Below are positions 15,639 through 24,860 of a stretch of DNA of 64,000 nt, one piece after another. Below the pieces are notes generated by a model. That model searched no databases, was not told where the DNA came from, and saw only the letters and a program-made list of their open reading frames with translations. The position numbers and the translations under genes are program-made. Source of the DNA: Anabaena cylindrica PCC 7122 (GTDB taxonomy: Bacteria; Cyanobacteriota; Cyanobacteriia; Cyanobacteriales; Nostocaceae); contig NC_019771.1 of NCBI RefSeq assembly GCF_000317695.1, forward strand, positions 2,236,001 through 2,300,000. The letters are read 5' to 3'. Within the stretch, counting starts at the first letter, position 1; each line of letters starts with the position of its first letter.

Positions 15639-17814
15639 TCCCTTACAGAGTTTACGGCAACTCATTAAATATTCGAGAAAGAGAGTAAAAACGCCAACAG
15701 TGCTGCAAATGGAAGCAACTGAATGTGGTGCAGCCGCACTGGGTATTATTCTTGCTTATTATCAGCGCATTGTCCCTTTGGCAGAACTACGTCAAGAATG
15801 TGGGGTATCTAGAGATGGTAGTAAAGCTGCAAATATCCTCAAAGCTGCCCGACGTTATGGAATGCAAGCAAAAGGTTATAAAAAAGGTCTAGAATCTTTA
15901 GAAAAAGTTCAATTTCCTTATATTGTATTTTGGAATTTTAACCATTTTTTAGTAGTAGAAGGATTTAGCCTCAATTGGGTTTATCTTAATGATCCAGCTA
16001 GTGGTAGATGCCAGGTATCTAAGCAGGAATTTAATGAAGCTTATACGGGTATTGTACTAGTAATAGAACCAGGAGAAGATTTTAAAAAAGCTGGAGAAAA
16101 GCGCAATACTTTTTTGGCTTTATACTCCCGGCTAAAAAGTTCCTATGATGCTTTACTGTTATCCATTTTAGCGGGAATTATGCTGACGTTAACTCGGTTA
16201 GCATTACCTGCAATTGCACAATTTTTTACAGATGAAATTCTCATTCAAGGGCGAGAAGAATGGCTAAAACCTTTATTGTTGGCTATAGTAATTACCGCCA
16301 TACTCCAAATATTAATAAGGCAGTTGCAATTACTATATTTGCGGCGATTAACTATTAAGTTATCAATGGTGATGACAGGTAAGTTTATCTGGCATATTCT
16401 GCGTTTACCTATCAATTTTTATGCTCAACGATTCACTGGTGATATTAGTTATCGTGTGAATTTGAATAAAAATGTAGTCAATGGTTTAAATAATATCAGC
16501 ACGACAATCATTGATACATTGATGTTAGTATTTTATGCGGCGATGATGCTCATTTATGATCAAGTGTTAACGATTATGACTATCAGCTTTGCTGTACTTA
16601 ATCTTTTAACTTTACAGATAGTGAAAAGATTTCGGGTAGATGCAAACTTAAAGGTAAGTCAAGAACGAGATCAACTTTATGGTTTTGCTACTAGTGGGAT
16701 TCAAAATATAGAAACGGTGAAATCATCTGGCTTAGAATCAAGTTTATTTGCTAAGTTTGCCGGATATTATACTAAATTTCATAATGCCCAACAAAAACTA
16801 GATTTACAAAGTTTATATTTAAATCTGTTACCAACAATTTTCAGCTATGTTGCAACTACTATCATTTTAGTAGTAGGAGGTGTGCGAGTGATGGAAGGTA
16901 GCATGAGTATGGGAATGTTAATTGCTTATCAAAGTTTGGTAACTAGTTTTCTACAACCGGTTAATAACCTGGTTAATTTTGGTGCTAATTTGCAACTTTT
17001 AGAGGCTGATTTGGAACGTCTGGATGATGTTTTTAGTAATGCTATTGATCCTGAAGTTACTAGAGAGTTAGTGATTAAAAATGATGATATTTCTTTATTA
17101 GAGGGACAGGTTGAGTTACGTAACCTTACTTTTGGCTACAATCATTTAGAAGCGCCTTTAGTTGAAAATTTTAGCTTGATTGTCAAGTCAGGACAAAGAG
17201 TGGCATTGGTGGGTGGGAGTGGTTCTGGTAAGTCTACAATTAGCAAACTGCTTACAGGGCTTTATGTTCCTTGGTCGGGGGAAATTTTGTTTGATGGTAT
17301 TCCTCGTCAACAAATTCCACGTTTGGTATTAGCAAATTCATTGGCAATGGTGGAACAGGATATCTTTTTGTTTGAGGGAACAGTTAGAGATAATTTGACT
17401 CTTTGGGATGAAACTATATCAGATGTTGATGTTATAAAAGCTTGTCAGGATGCGGAAATTCATAGTTTGATTATGTCTTTACCAGGGGGATACAATGCTC
17501 AATTAAGTGAGGGTGGTTTGAATATTAGTGGAGGACAACGCCAACGTTTAGAAATTGCTAGGGCTTTAGTCAGGAATCCGGTAATTTTGGTGATGGATGA
17601 AGCTACAAGTTCTTTGGATGCGGAAACGGAACTAATTATCGATCGCAATATTCGTCGTCGCGGTGTATCTTGTATTATTGTTGCCCATCGTCTTAGCACG
17701 ATTAGGGACTGTGATGAAATTATTGTGTTAGATAGAGGAAAGGTGGTACAACGGGGCAGTCATGAAGAATTACGATCGCAAGCAGGAACCTATAGTCATT
17801 TACTAGATAGGTAA
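15625..17814 (+). CDS. C39 peptidase-containing ABC transporter (NHLP-type PCAT)
   Basis: This 729-aa protein cleaves double-glycine leaders and exports the core. Its N-terminal C39 peptidase shows MEATECGAAALG with catalytic Cys34, NHFLVVEG with His near 107 and NDPASG with Asp. Six membrane helices (about 160-440) precede a complete ATPase: GGSGSGKSTISKLL, LNISGGQRQRLEIARAL, ILVMDEATSSLD, VAHRLSTIRDCD. The start is GTG at 15625, with GAGGGAA just upstream, inside the end of the HlyD gene. The nearby 57-codon peptide at 10300 is the obvious substrate candidate; that link is inferred from neighbourhood and motif. Confidence 0.93.
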   Translation: MALINPLQSLRQLIKYSRKRVKTPTVLQMEATECGAAALGIILAYYQRIVPLAELRQECGVSRDGSKAANILKAARRYGMQAKGYKKGLESLEKVQFPYIVFWNFNHFLVVEGFSLNWVYLNDPASGRCQVSKQEFNEAYTGIVLVIEPGEDFKKAGEKRNTFLALYSRLKSSYDALLLSILAGIMLTLTRLALPAIAQFFTDEILIQGREEWLKPLLLAIVITAILQILIRQLQLLYLRRLTIKLSMVMTGKFIWHILRLPINFYAQRFTGDISYRVNLNKNVVNGLNNISTTIIDTLMLVFYAAMMLIYDQVLTIMTISFAVLNLLTLQIVKRFRVDANLKVSQERDQLYGFATSGIQNIETVKSSGLESSLFAKFAGYYTKFHNAQQKLDLQSLYLNLLPTIFSYVATTIILVVGGVRVMEGSMSMGMLIAYQSLVTSFLQPVNNLVNFGANLQLLEADLERLDDVFSNAIDPEVTRELVIKNDDISLLEGQVELRNLTFGYNHLEAPLVENFSLIVKSGQRVALVGGSGSGKSTISKLLTGLYVPWSGEILFDGIPRQQIPRLVLANSLAMVEQDIFLFEGTVRDNLTLWDETISDVDVIKACQDAEIHSLIMSLPGGYNAQLSEGGLNISGGQRQRLEIARALVRNPVILVMDEATSSLDAETELIIDRNIRRRGVSCIIVAHRLSTIRDCDEIIVLDRGKVVQRGSHEELRSQAGTYSHLLDR

Positions 17815-18261
17815 AAATTAGCACAAAATTCAGGAGTTCAGTGTTCGGAGTTCGGAGTAAAACTGGCTTGGTGTCTGGCTTTGAATTTAGATTCTTTACT
17901 TCATTGATCTGCAATGCGCTGTAAATCCTAATATTATTAATTTCCGGCGGTTATTTTTGGCTAATAATATTAGCTTTCAGAATAAATAAATCCGAGTTAA
18001 TGTATCAATAAAAAATATCAAAGTATTAATTTAAACTCTTGTATTCTAACTTCTCAATTTGCCTTGAACATCTGATAGAAGATTTTAATTTTAAGTTTCT
18101 ATTGGATTAGATTTTTGTAGAGCTACTTTGTCCACAAAGCAGGATAGATATATGTTAAAATTATAGCAAGATATGACAATTATTCAAGACTAATTTGACA
18201 TAATTTTGTATTTTGTCAAGTACAAAGGCTAAAACCTGCATTTTTTGGAGTTTTGTAGTTT
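17815..18261. other. Spacer between export island and gyrA with repeat copy
   Basis: No gene is visible. The first 110 bp carry a diverged copy of the CAGGAGT/AAACTGGCTTGGTG repeat. The rest is AT-rich and includes the gyrA promoter region, where no confident -35/-10 pair stands out. Confidence 0.5.
17825..17924 (+). repeat. MITE-like repeat, diverged copy
   Basis: Shares CAGGAGT, GTAAAACTGGCTTGGTG, GAATTTAGATTCT and the end GCAATGCGCTGTAA with the full copy at 26057-26162. The left terminal TTACAGCAG is lost (it begins AAAATTCAGGAG). Confidence 0.75.
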
Positions 18262-20922
18262 ATGACAACCTCACAGGAGAGGATTATCCCGACGGATTTG
18301 CGAAATGAAATGTCGCGATCCTATCTGGAATACGCCATGAGCGTAATTGTAGGTCGGGCGCTGCCAGATGCTAGGGATGGTCTAAAACCTGTGCATCGAC
18401 GCATTCTCTACGCCATGCACGAGTTGGGTTTGCTACCAGATCGCCCTTTTCGGAAAAGCGCCCGTGTGGTGGGGGAAGTTTTAGGTAAATTTCACCCCCA
18501 CGGTGACACGGCTGTGTATGATGCGTTGGTGCGGATGGCGCAGGATTTTTCGATGCGATCGCCTTTAATCAACGGACATGGTAACTTTGGTTCGGTAGAT
18601 AATGACCCGCCGGCGGCAATGCGGTACACAGAATGTCGTTTGCAAGGTCTAACCAGCGCGGCATTATTGCAAGATATTGAATCGGAAACAGTAGATTTTG
18701 CCGATAACTTTGACGGTTCCCAACAAGAACCGACAGTTTTACCCTCACGTATCCCCCAACTACTACTCAATGGTTCTTCTGGGATTGCGGTGGGAATGGC
18801 CACAAACATTCCTCCTCACAACTTAGGAGAAGTGATTGATGGATTAGTGGCACTAATTCACAATCCAGAAATCACCCCAGTTCAGTTGATGCAGTACATC
18901 CACGGGCCGGACTTCCCAACCGGGGCGCTGGTTTTAGGAACAGCAGCAATTAAAGAAGCTTACACCACTGGGCGCGGTTCTATTACCATGCGCGGCGTTG
19001 CCAATATTGAAACTATTGAACAACGGGGTAGGCCAGAGAAAGAAGCAATTATCATCACAGAATTGCCTTACCAAACCAACAAAGCGGCATTGATTGAAAA
19101 AATTGCCGAGTTGGTGAACGATAAGCGCATTGATGGAATTTCTGATATTCGGGATGAGAGCGATCGCGATGGGATGCGAATCGTCATAGAATTAAAACGC
19201 GATGCTTATCCCCGTGTTGTTTTAAATAACCTTTACAAACAAACCCCACTGCAAGCCAACTTTGGCGCGAATATGTTGGCATTGGTGAATGGTGAACCCC
19301 AAATCCTCACCATCAAAGACTTCTTAACAGTCTTCCTCGATTTCCGCATTGAAACCATTAACAGACGTACTCGTTACCAACTACGAAAAGCGGAAGAACG
19401 AGATCATCTTTTACAAGGTTTATTAATTGCCTTATCACATTTAGATGCAATTATTATCTTAATTCGCCATGCACCAGATGCACCCACAGCCAAAGGGGAG
19501 TTAATCACAACCTATGGACTTTCAGAAGTACAAGCAGATGCAATTTTGCAAATGCAATTGCGACGATTAACAGCCTTAGAAGCCGATAAAATTCGTCTGG
19601 AACACGAAGAATTACAAAACGTCATTGCCGACTTGCAGGATATTTTGGACAGAAGGGAACGGGTGTTAGAAATTATTGAAACCGAAATTAGTCAAATCAA
19701 AACTAGCTTCGCTACACCCCGACGCACACTCATTACCCACGGTGAAGGTGATCTAGATGATCTTGACCTCATCGCTAATGAAAAAGTCCTGATTCTGATC
19801 ACCAAACAAGGCTACATCAAACGGATGCCCGTGAGTACCTTTGAAGCCCAAAGCCGTGCTACCAGAGGCAAAGCCGGGGCTAAAGTCAAAGAAGATGACA
19901 CCATTGAGCATTTTTTCACTTGCTGCGACCACGATAGCGTACTATTTTTTAGCGATCGCGGTGTCGTCTACTCAATGAGAACCTATCAAATCCCCCTTGG
20001 TTCTCGTACCAGTCGCGGTACACCCATCGTCCAGATGTTACCCATCCCCAAAGAAGAAAAAATCACCTCTATCGTTCCTGTAGACGAATTTAGAGACGAT
20101 GAATATTTAGTCATGCTCACCAAAGGCGGTAACATCAAAAAAACCTCATTGGCCGCATTTAGTCACATTCGCGCCAACGGTTTAATTGCCATATCCTTAG
20201 AAGAAGGCGACCAACTACGCTGGGTACGGAGGGCAAAAGTAGAAGATAGCGTCATTATTGGTTCCCGTAACGGCATGGCTATTCACTTCCGCTGCACCCA
20301 AGAACAACTGCGTCCCCTCGGTAGGGCGACTCGTGGCGTAAAATCCATGAAACTCAAAAAAGGCGATGAATTAGTGGGAATGGATATTCTTCCGGCCGCA
20401 GTTCTCGAAACTTTGAATACAGAAACAGAAGCGGAAATCGAGGAAATCATCGAAACCGAAGAAATAATTACCGAAACCGAAGAAATCATTGAAACCGAAG
20501 AAACCGCAGAAGTACCCAACAACAGTACTGGCCCTTGGGTGTTAGTAATTACGATGGGAGGATATGGAAAGCGCGTCCCAGTTGGACAATTCCGACTCCA
20601 AAATCGTGCCGGTCAAGGTTTAATGGCCACCAAATTCAAAAACCGCAAAACCAAAGACAAATTAGCAACTTTGCATATTGTCAACAACGACGAAGAAATC
20701 ATGATGGTAACAAATCGCGGCATCATTATTCGTCAAGCTGTGAATGCCATTTCCGTACAATCACGTTCAGCTACTGGGGTGAGAGTGCAGCGCTTAGACG
20801 AAGATGATGCTATTACCGGAGTAGCGATTGTTCCAGCAGATACGGGTGAAACTGCTGAAATTGGCGAAACTGGCGAAACTGCCGAAAATGGCGAAAATGA
20901 TGAGTTAGAAGCAGCTGAATAA
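18262..20922 (+). CDS. gyrA: DNA gyrase subunit A
   Basis: An 886-aa type IIA topoisomerase breakage-reunion subunit, working with GyrB to introduce negative supercoils. The N-terminal winged-helix region has HGDTAVYD (Thr83 at the E. coli Ser83 position) and PPAAMRYTE with catalytic Tyr122. The C-terminal beta-pinwheel includes SRATRGKAGAKV, matching the GyrA-box and so favouring gyrase over topo IV. An unusual Glu/Ile/Thr-rich segment (about 716-748, repeats of ETEEII) interrupts the pinwheel blades. A second low-complexity acidic tail of GET/AEN repeats ends the protein. lnt follows 16 bp downstream on the same strand and is probably cotranscribed. Confidence 0.95.
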   Translation: MTTSQERIIPTDLRNEMSRSYLEYAMSVIVGRALPDARDGLKPVHRRILYAMHELGLLPDRPFRKSARVVGEVLGKFHPHGDTAVYDALVRMAQDFSMRSPLINGHGNFGSVDNDPPAAMRYTECRLQGLTSAALLQDIESETVDFADNFDGSQQEPTVLPSRIPQLLLNGSSGIAVGMATNIPPHNLGEVIDGLVALIHNPEITPVQLMQYIHGPDFPTGALVLGTAAIKEAYTTGRGSITMRGVANIETIEQRGRPEKEAIIITELPYQTNKAALIEKIAELVNDKRIDGISDIRDESDRDGMRIVIELKRDAYPRVVLNNLYKQTPLQANFGANMLALVNGEPQILTIKDFLTVFLDFRIETINRRTRYQLRKAEERDHLLQGLLIALSHLDAIIILIRHAPDAPTAKGELITTYGLSEVQADAILQMQLRRLTALEADKIRLEHEELQNVIADLQDILDRRERVLEIIETEISQIKTSFATPRRTLITHGEGDLDDLDLIANEKVLILITKQGYIKRMPVSTFEAQSRATRGKAGAKVKEDDTIEHFFTCCDHDSVLFFSDRGVVYSMRTYQIPLGSRTSRGTPIVQMLPIPKEEKITSIVPVDEFRDDEYLVMLTKGGNIKKTSLAAFSHIRANGLIAISLEEGDQLRWVRRAKVEDSVIIGSRNGMAIHFRCTQEQLRPLGRATRGVKSMKLKKGDELVGMDILPAAVLETLNTETEAEIEEIIETEEIITETEEIIETEETAEVPNNSTGPWVLVITMGGYGKRVPVGQFRLQNRAGQGLMATKFKNRKTKDKLATLHIVNNDEEIMMVTNRGIIIRQAVNAISVQSRSATGVRVQRLDEDDAITGVAIVPADTGETAEIGETGETAENGENDELEAAE

Positions 20923-20938
20923 CGATAAAAGATAAAGT

Positions 20939-22549
20939 ATGAAGTCCTTGGAAAAAAAGCTGTTTTCATCCTTCCACCTTTACACTTTATCCTTGATCAG
21001 CGGGCTGTTGATGGGGGTGACAGTCGCCCCCGTCGGTGCTTGGGTTTTCGCCTGGGTTGCCCTTGCACCCCTCTGGGTAATAGTTGTTAAATATACTAAA
21101 AACACAAGTCCTCCTGCCCCCTGCCCCCTGCCCCCTGCCTTTATTTGGGCGATCGCATATCATGGATTTGCCCTATCCTGGATCACCGGCATCTATCCTA
21201 TGGATTGGTTGGGTGTTCCCCCCTTACCAGGTTTAGCAATCACTTTTTTTTGTTGGTCATTTATTAGCCTCTGGGGAGGAATATTAGTCTCTCTTTGGGC
21301 AGCTTTGATGGTGCGGTTAGAACTACAAAAACCGTGGTTGCGTGTATTGGTTGGTACGGCTTTATGGTGCGCCTTAGAAAGTCTTTGGAGTGCAAGTCCT
21401 TTGTGGTGGAGTTCTCTGGCTTATACTCAGTCACCACACAATCTGCTAATTTTACATTTGGGTCAATTGTCTGGTACTAGCACTGTCACGGCTGTGATTG
21501 TGGCTGTTAATGGGTTGGTTGCGGAAGCTTGGATTTATTTTTGCACGCAGAGGAGGACACTTGCATGGGCGGGTCTCCCGACTTGTGCAAAGTGTCCGTC
21601 ACGCAGAGGCGCAGAGGAAGAAAGAAGAGTTAATTTTTACTTAATCTTGGCGATTACAATATTTATAATTTCTCATATGATCGGCTTTATTTTTTATACT
21701 CAACCTCTCACTCAAACTGTAGATACAAATTTAAAAATCGGTGTTATTCAAGGTAATATTCCTAATAAAATTAAATTACTTCCTGAGGGATTTAATCGTG
21801 CGATTACAGGTTATACTGAGGGATATTTAGAATTAGCAAATCAGGGTGTTGACGGAGTTCTCACCCCAGAAGGTGCGTTACCTACATATGAAAGCAATTT
21901 CAGTAATACACCTTTGGTTGCAGCAATACGAGAAAAAGGTGTGGTTGCTTGGATAGGTGCTTTTGGAAAACGAGGTAAAAGCTATACAAATAGTTTATTT
22001 ACCGTTGTTGGGAATGGAGAAGTTACCAGCCGTTACGATAAATCTAAATTAGTTCCTTTGGGAGAATATATTCCTTTTGAACAAATTTTAGGGGCGCTTG
22101 TGCAACGTTTATCACCATTAGATGAACATCAAGTTCATGGTTTACCAAATCAAGTTTTTGATACTCCCTTTGGCAGGGCAATTGTAGGGATTTGTTATGA
22201 ATCAGCCTTTCCAGAAATTTTTCGTCGTCAAGCTTTTAATGGTGGGCAATTTATCCTCAGTTCTTCTAATGATGCCCATTACACGTCTGCTATGTCAGAC
22301 CAACATCATGCCCAGGATATCATGCGGGCAATAGAAACCGATAGATGGGCTGTCAGGGCAACAAATACAGGATATTCGGCTTTTGTTGATCCTCATGGCA
22401 GAACTTTGTGGAAATCGGGATATAACACTTACGAAACCCACGCAGAAACTATTTATCGTCGTCAGACGCAGACTTTATATGTGCGTTGGGGTGATTGGTT
22501 GATGCCTTTGTTGTTGGTTCTGGGGTTTTTGGGGTGGATATTCCGGTGA
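20939..22549 (+). CDS. lnt: Apolipoprotein N-acyltransferase with an inserted repeat segment
   Basis: This is a 536-aa inner-membrane enzyme that N-acylates the lipoprotein amino-terminal Cys. About seven membrane helices lie in residues 12-250 and at the C-terminus. The carbon-nitrogen hydrolase domain (about 265-500) shows LTPEGALPTYE (catalytic Glu), RYDKSKLVPLGEYIPFE (catalytic Lys) and VGICYESAFPE (catalytic Cys). Between membrane helices, residues about 203-230 (arginine-rich, with CAKC) are encoded by a dispersed repeat and a palindrome and do not look like normal Lnt sequence. A tcctgccccctgccccctgcc stretch near 21112-21138 also adds prolines. The frame stays open, so the enzyme is probably functional. 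Confidence 0.93.
   Translation: MKSLEKKLFSSFHLYTLSLISGLLMGVTVAPVGAWVFAWVALAPLWVIVVKYTKNTSPPAPCPLPPAFIWAIAYHGFALSWITGIYPMDWLGVPPLPGLAITFFCWSFISLWGGILVSLWAALMVRLELQKPWLRVLVGTALWCALESLWSASPLWWSSLAYTQSPHNLLILHLGQLSGTSTVTAVIVAVNGLVAEAWIYFCTQRRTLAWAGLPTCAKCPSRRGAEEERRVNFYLILAITIFIISHMIGFIFYTQPLTQTVDTNLKIGVIQGNIPNKIKLLPEGFNRAITGYTEGYLELANQGVDGVLTPEGALPTYESNFSNTPLVAAIREKGVVAWIGAFGKRGKSYTNSLFTVVGNGEVTSRYDKSKLVPLGEYIPFEQILGALVQRLSPLDEHQVHGLPNQVFDTPFGRAIVGICYESAFPEIFRRQAFNGGQFILSSSNDAHYTSAMSDQHHAQDIMRAIETDRWAVRATNTGYSAFVDPHGRTLWKSGYNTYETHAETIYRRQTQTLYVRWGDWLMPLLLVLGFLGWIFR
21545..21620 (+). repeat. In-frame dispersed repeat with nested palindrome inside lnt
   Basis: ACGCAGAGG occurs at 21545-21553 and again at 21601-21609, flanking a palindrome whose arms are GGACACTT...GCA and TGC...AAAGTGTCC. 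The downstream part (CGCAGAGGAAGAAAG) is the Nostoc-type ACGCAGAGG repeat, also seen on the opposite strand near 24225-24270. This looks like a hairpin element nested in an older repeat, all translated within lnt. Confidence 0.75.
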
Positions 22550-22552
22550 TTT

Positions 22553-22912
22553 TTATGGATTTTTTTCTCCTGCTGCTAAAAAATTTGTCAAAGTGGAAGT
22601 AATGGTTATTACTTTGACTTTTGTATTTTTTAAACTACTGTTGAACAATTCTCTGAAACTGGAAGTATTTGCTTGCGGAGTAAGACTATTGTTTAAACTT
22701 TCATCTATTTTTTTGCGAAGTGATGATAAAAACATGATATCATTTCCTAAATCAGAAACTTCATCTTCATATTCATCTAAGTCTTCAATTTCATTGATTC
22801 TTTGTTGGTATTTTTCAATCAAATTATCAACAGCTTCGATCATAAATTTCATGTCTTTGAAAGATAAATTCATAGGTAATTCCTTCCAGTGATGACTGTA
22901 ACTATTACTCAT
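22553..22912 (-). CDS. Small helical protein downstream of Tse2-like gene; putative antitoxin/immunity protein
   Basis: A 119-aa (or 106-aa) acidic, helix-rich protein overlapping the end of the upstream gene by 8 bp. An internal ATG at 22873 (MNLSFKDMKFMIEAVDNL) has a better ribosome site, GAAGGAA, 5 bases away, and may be the true start. The middle (EKYQQRINEIEDLDEYEDEV) looks coiled-coil. I recognise no family. Its coupling to a probable ADP-ribosyltransferase toxin makes an antitoxin or immunity role plausible by context only. Confidence 0.6.
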   Translation of the reverse strand: MSNSYSHHWKELPMNLSFKDMKFMIEAVDNLIEKYQQRINEIEDLDEYEDEVSDLGNDIMFLSSLRKKIDESLNNSLTPQANTSSFRELFNSSLKNTKVKVITITSTLTNFLAAGEKNP

Positions 22913-23255
22913 TAACTTTAGAGAAGTATGTGCCTATCTTTTGCAATGCTGCTTTATAATCCTCCAATGGCATATTCTTAATGGGTTTCCACAGCCAATG
23001 ATGATCATAGTCATTAACTAATTCTATTTGTTCTGGTATTTCTGTTCCTGCTTCTAACTGCCACCAATTTTTACCATAGCCTGGATTAGCAAATGTTGAT
23101 ATTCCTCCTGGTGATTTACCATCTGCTAAAGTAGTCCTAATCCACACTTGACCATCTTGATCATAGCAAGCAATATCCTTATCAGGGCGAACATTATCCA
23201 TTCTGGGGGAATTAGAATTACCTTGTCTATAAAGAGTAATTGGTGTTTTGTCCAT
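22905..23255 (-). CDS. Tse2-like ADP-ribosyltransferase toxin candidate
   Basis: This 116-aa single-domain protein has the pattern I associate with the Tse2/fungal Tse2-like toxin family. It has ITLYRQGN at the N-terminus, DGQVWIRTTLADGKSPGGISTF in the middle, then WWQLEAGTEIPEQIELVND and HHWLWKPIKNMPLEDYKAAL. In Tse2 these correspond to LYR, GGTSVF, a GTxIP segment and a P-x-M-x-x-x-x-Y/V tail. No signal peptide is present, so it acts inside a cell. It is followed by a coupled small gene. The identification rests on motif order, not a search. Confidence 0.6.
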   Translation of the reverse strand: MDKTPITLYRQGNSNSPRMDNVRPDKDIACYDQDGQVWIRTTLADGKSPGGISTFANPGYGKNWWQLEAGTEIPEQIELVNDYDHHWLWKPIKNMPLEDYKAALQKIGTYFSKVNE

Positions 23256-23426
23256 TAACTGGGTTTTTCGTCTTGAATTTTTGTATTAAATAGCATAATA
23301 ATTGACAAGAACCCATTGCCAGACATACTGCCTATTTCTCCTGTTTATAGTATAAATCCCATAACATTAAATACACCTTTTGCAGTAGAGACGTTTTATG
23401 AAACATCTCTACTATTTCCACTGAAT

Positions 23427-24161
23427 TTAACTACTCAACGCCTTAATAAACCGTTGCAAACTCTTGAATACACTGGGTTTTTTTGCGGGTGTTCCGTCGG
23501 TGGTAGTTTGCGTTTGTCCTTTCATGAGAATTACATCTATTTCATCACCAGAGGGACGTTTAGGTAATTCAGCAATTTTTTGATATTCGTCGTTGGTTTC
23601 TAGCCATACTTCCCAATCTCCAGGGTAGCAGCGAAAAAGGGCAGATTCATCATCAACGGGACGCAAATAATAACAAGATTCAATGGTGCTAATAAAACGT
23701 CTGCGAGTTTCTCTAGCCGCATAACCGATACCTACCACACCGGAATCTTCTAACCGGGGGTTTAATAAAATAAATGGACGTGTGCCTATGATTTCACAGA
23801 GTTTTTCTAATTGTGGCACTTCTACAGAAGTGGGAGCGATAAAGAGAAAAATTTCATCTTCTGGCTGAATTTTAGTTTCTAAAGATGCAGTTCTACCTGT
23901 ACCGATATCTTCAACTTTAAATGGTGAATCTGCCCAATCTCGACGGGCTAAAGCAGCTGCACCAGCATCTGCAAAAAAGATTTTCAGCCGGGATTCATAT
24001 TCAGCGAACAGAGGTATAAACTGTTCTGCAATGGGCATAAATTTGAGTTCGGGAAACAGAAAATCAACTTGAATGCGAGTCATACCATCAGCTAAAGCCG
24101 ATTTTACAGCTTCACGGGATTGTGCGATCGCATCTTCTAGGGTTTTGGGTAATTCAGCCAT
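23427..24161 (-). CDS. DUF1995-family protein (plant/cyanobacterial, LPA3-like)
   Basis: A 244-aa soluble protein of the family shared by cyanobacteria and chloroplasts. It starts with PKTLEDAIAQSREAVKSALADGMTRIQVDFLFPELKF and contains KIFFADAGAAALARRDW, EIFLFIAPTSVEVPQLEKLC and RPFILLNPRLED, then a CYYLRPVDDESALFRCYPGDWEVW region. Plant members are linked to photosystem assembly; the exact role is unknown. It lies downstream of ndhJ on the same strand, separated by a terminator. Confidence 0.85.
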   Translation of the reverse strand: MAELPKTLEDAIAQSREAVKSALADGMTRIQVDFLFPELKFMPIAEQFIPLFAEYESRLKIFFADAGAAALARRDWADSPFKVEDIGTGRTASLETKIQPEDEIFLFIAPTSVEVPQLEKLCEIIGTRPFILLNPRLEDSGVVGIGYAARETRRRFISTIESCYYLRPVDDESALFRCYPGDWEVWLETNDEYQKIAELPKRPSGDEIDVILMKGQTQTTTDGTPAKKPSVFKSLQRFIKALSS

Positions 24162-24224
24162 AGTTTATAAAGTCTCTCAAGTTAATGATCAATATTTCGA
24201 TTCTCTCACCACAAAAGCAGTATT

Positions 24225-24270
24225 TACTCCTCCGCGAACCTCTGCGCTTACCTCCGCGTTCCTCTGCGTT
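24225..24270 (-). repeat. ACGCAGAGG-type dispersed repeat
   Basis: The plus strand reads tccgcgaacctctgcgcttacctccgcgttcctctgcgtt in overlapping pieces. Its complement is the AACGCAGAGG-N-CGCGGAGG unit. The same family occurs inside lnt near 21545-21615. Confidence 0.7.
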
Positions 24271-24278
24271 AAAAACAA

Positions 24279-24306
24279 TACCCCTCTCCGCCACCGGAAA
24301 GGGGTA
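24279..24306 (-). terminator. Terminator of the ndhCKJ operon
   Basis: TACCCCT...AGGGGTA stem, 27 bp beyond the ndhJ stop on the minus strand, followed in that direction by a T-rich run (attgttttt). This is a good intrinsic terminator. Confidence 0.75.
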
Positions 24307-24332
24307 AATCACAGATTAAAACTCAGCACTAG

Positions 24333-24860
24333 CTAATAAGCATCTTGCAACTCATAGAAATCAGGCGAGATGTAATCCTTACGCAAAGGCCAACCTACCC
24401 AATCTTCCGGCATCAAAATCCGCTTCAAATTAGGATGACCTTCATAGATAATGCCAAGCATATCGTAAGACTCACGCTCTTGCCAGTCCGCAGTCTTCCA
24501 AATCCAGTACACCGAAGGCACAGAGGGATTTTCTCTAGGTAAGAACACTTTCACTCGGACTTCAGTAGGCTTATCAGCATTATCACTTACTTTTACCAAA
24601 TGATAGACACTGACTAAATCTTGTCCTGGCCCCAAGTCAATACCTCCTTGAAACTGGAGATAATTAAACCCGTAGGCGTACAAAGCTGTAGCGGTAGGAA
24701 GCAAAAAATCAGGTGCTACCTTAATAATCTCCACCCCATTCACATCTGGGGCTAAAGATTCATGGTCAAAACCATTTTCTGTCAACCACTGGGAAACCTC
24801 ACCTGCTGGAACTATAGCTTCTTCAGCCGCAGGAACTAATTTAGATTCTTCTTCAGCCAC
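24333..24860 (-). CDS. ndhJ: NAD(P)H-quinone oxidoreductase subunit J
   Basis: A 175-aa subunit of the peripheral arm of the cyanobacterial NDH-1 complex on the thylakoid, serving respiration, cyclic electron flow and CO2 uptake. It shows the family signature VKVFLPRENPSVPSVYWIWKTADWQERESYDMLGIIYEGHPNLKR in pieces, and ends WPLRKDYISPDFYELQDAY, as usual for NdhJ. It is the last gene of ndhC-ndhK-ndhJ and overlaps ndhK by 8 bp. Confidence 0.97.
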   Translation of the reverse strand: MAEEESKLVPAAEEAIVPAGEVSQWLTENGFDHESLAPDVNGVEIIKVAPDFLLPTATALYAYGFNYLQFQGGIDLGPGQDLVSVYHLVKVSDNADKPTEVRVKVFLPRENPSVPSVYWIWKTADWQERESYDMLGIIYEGHPNLKRILMPEDWVGWPLRKDYISPDFYELQDAY

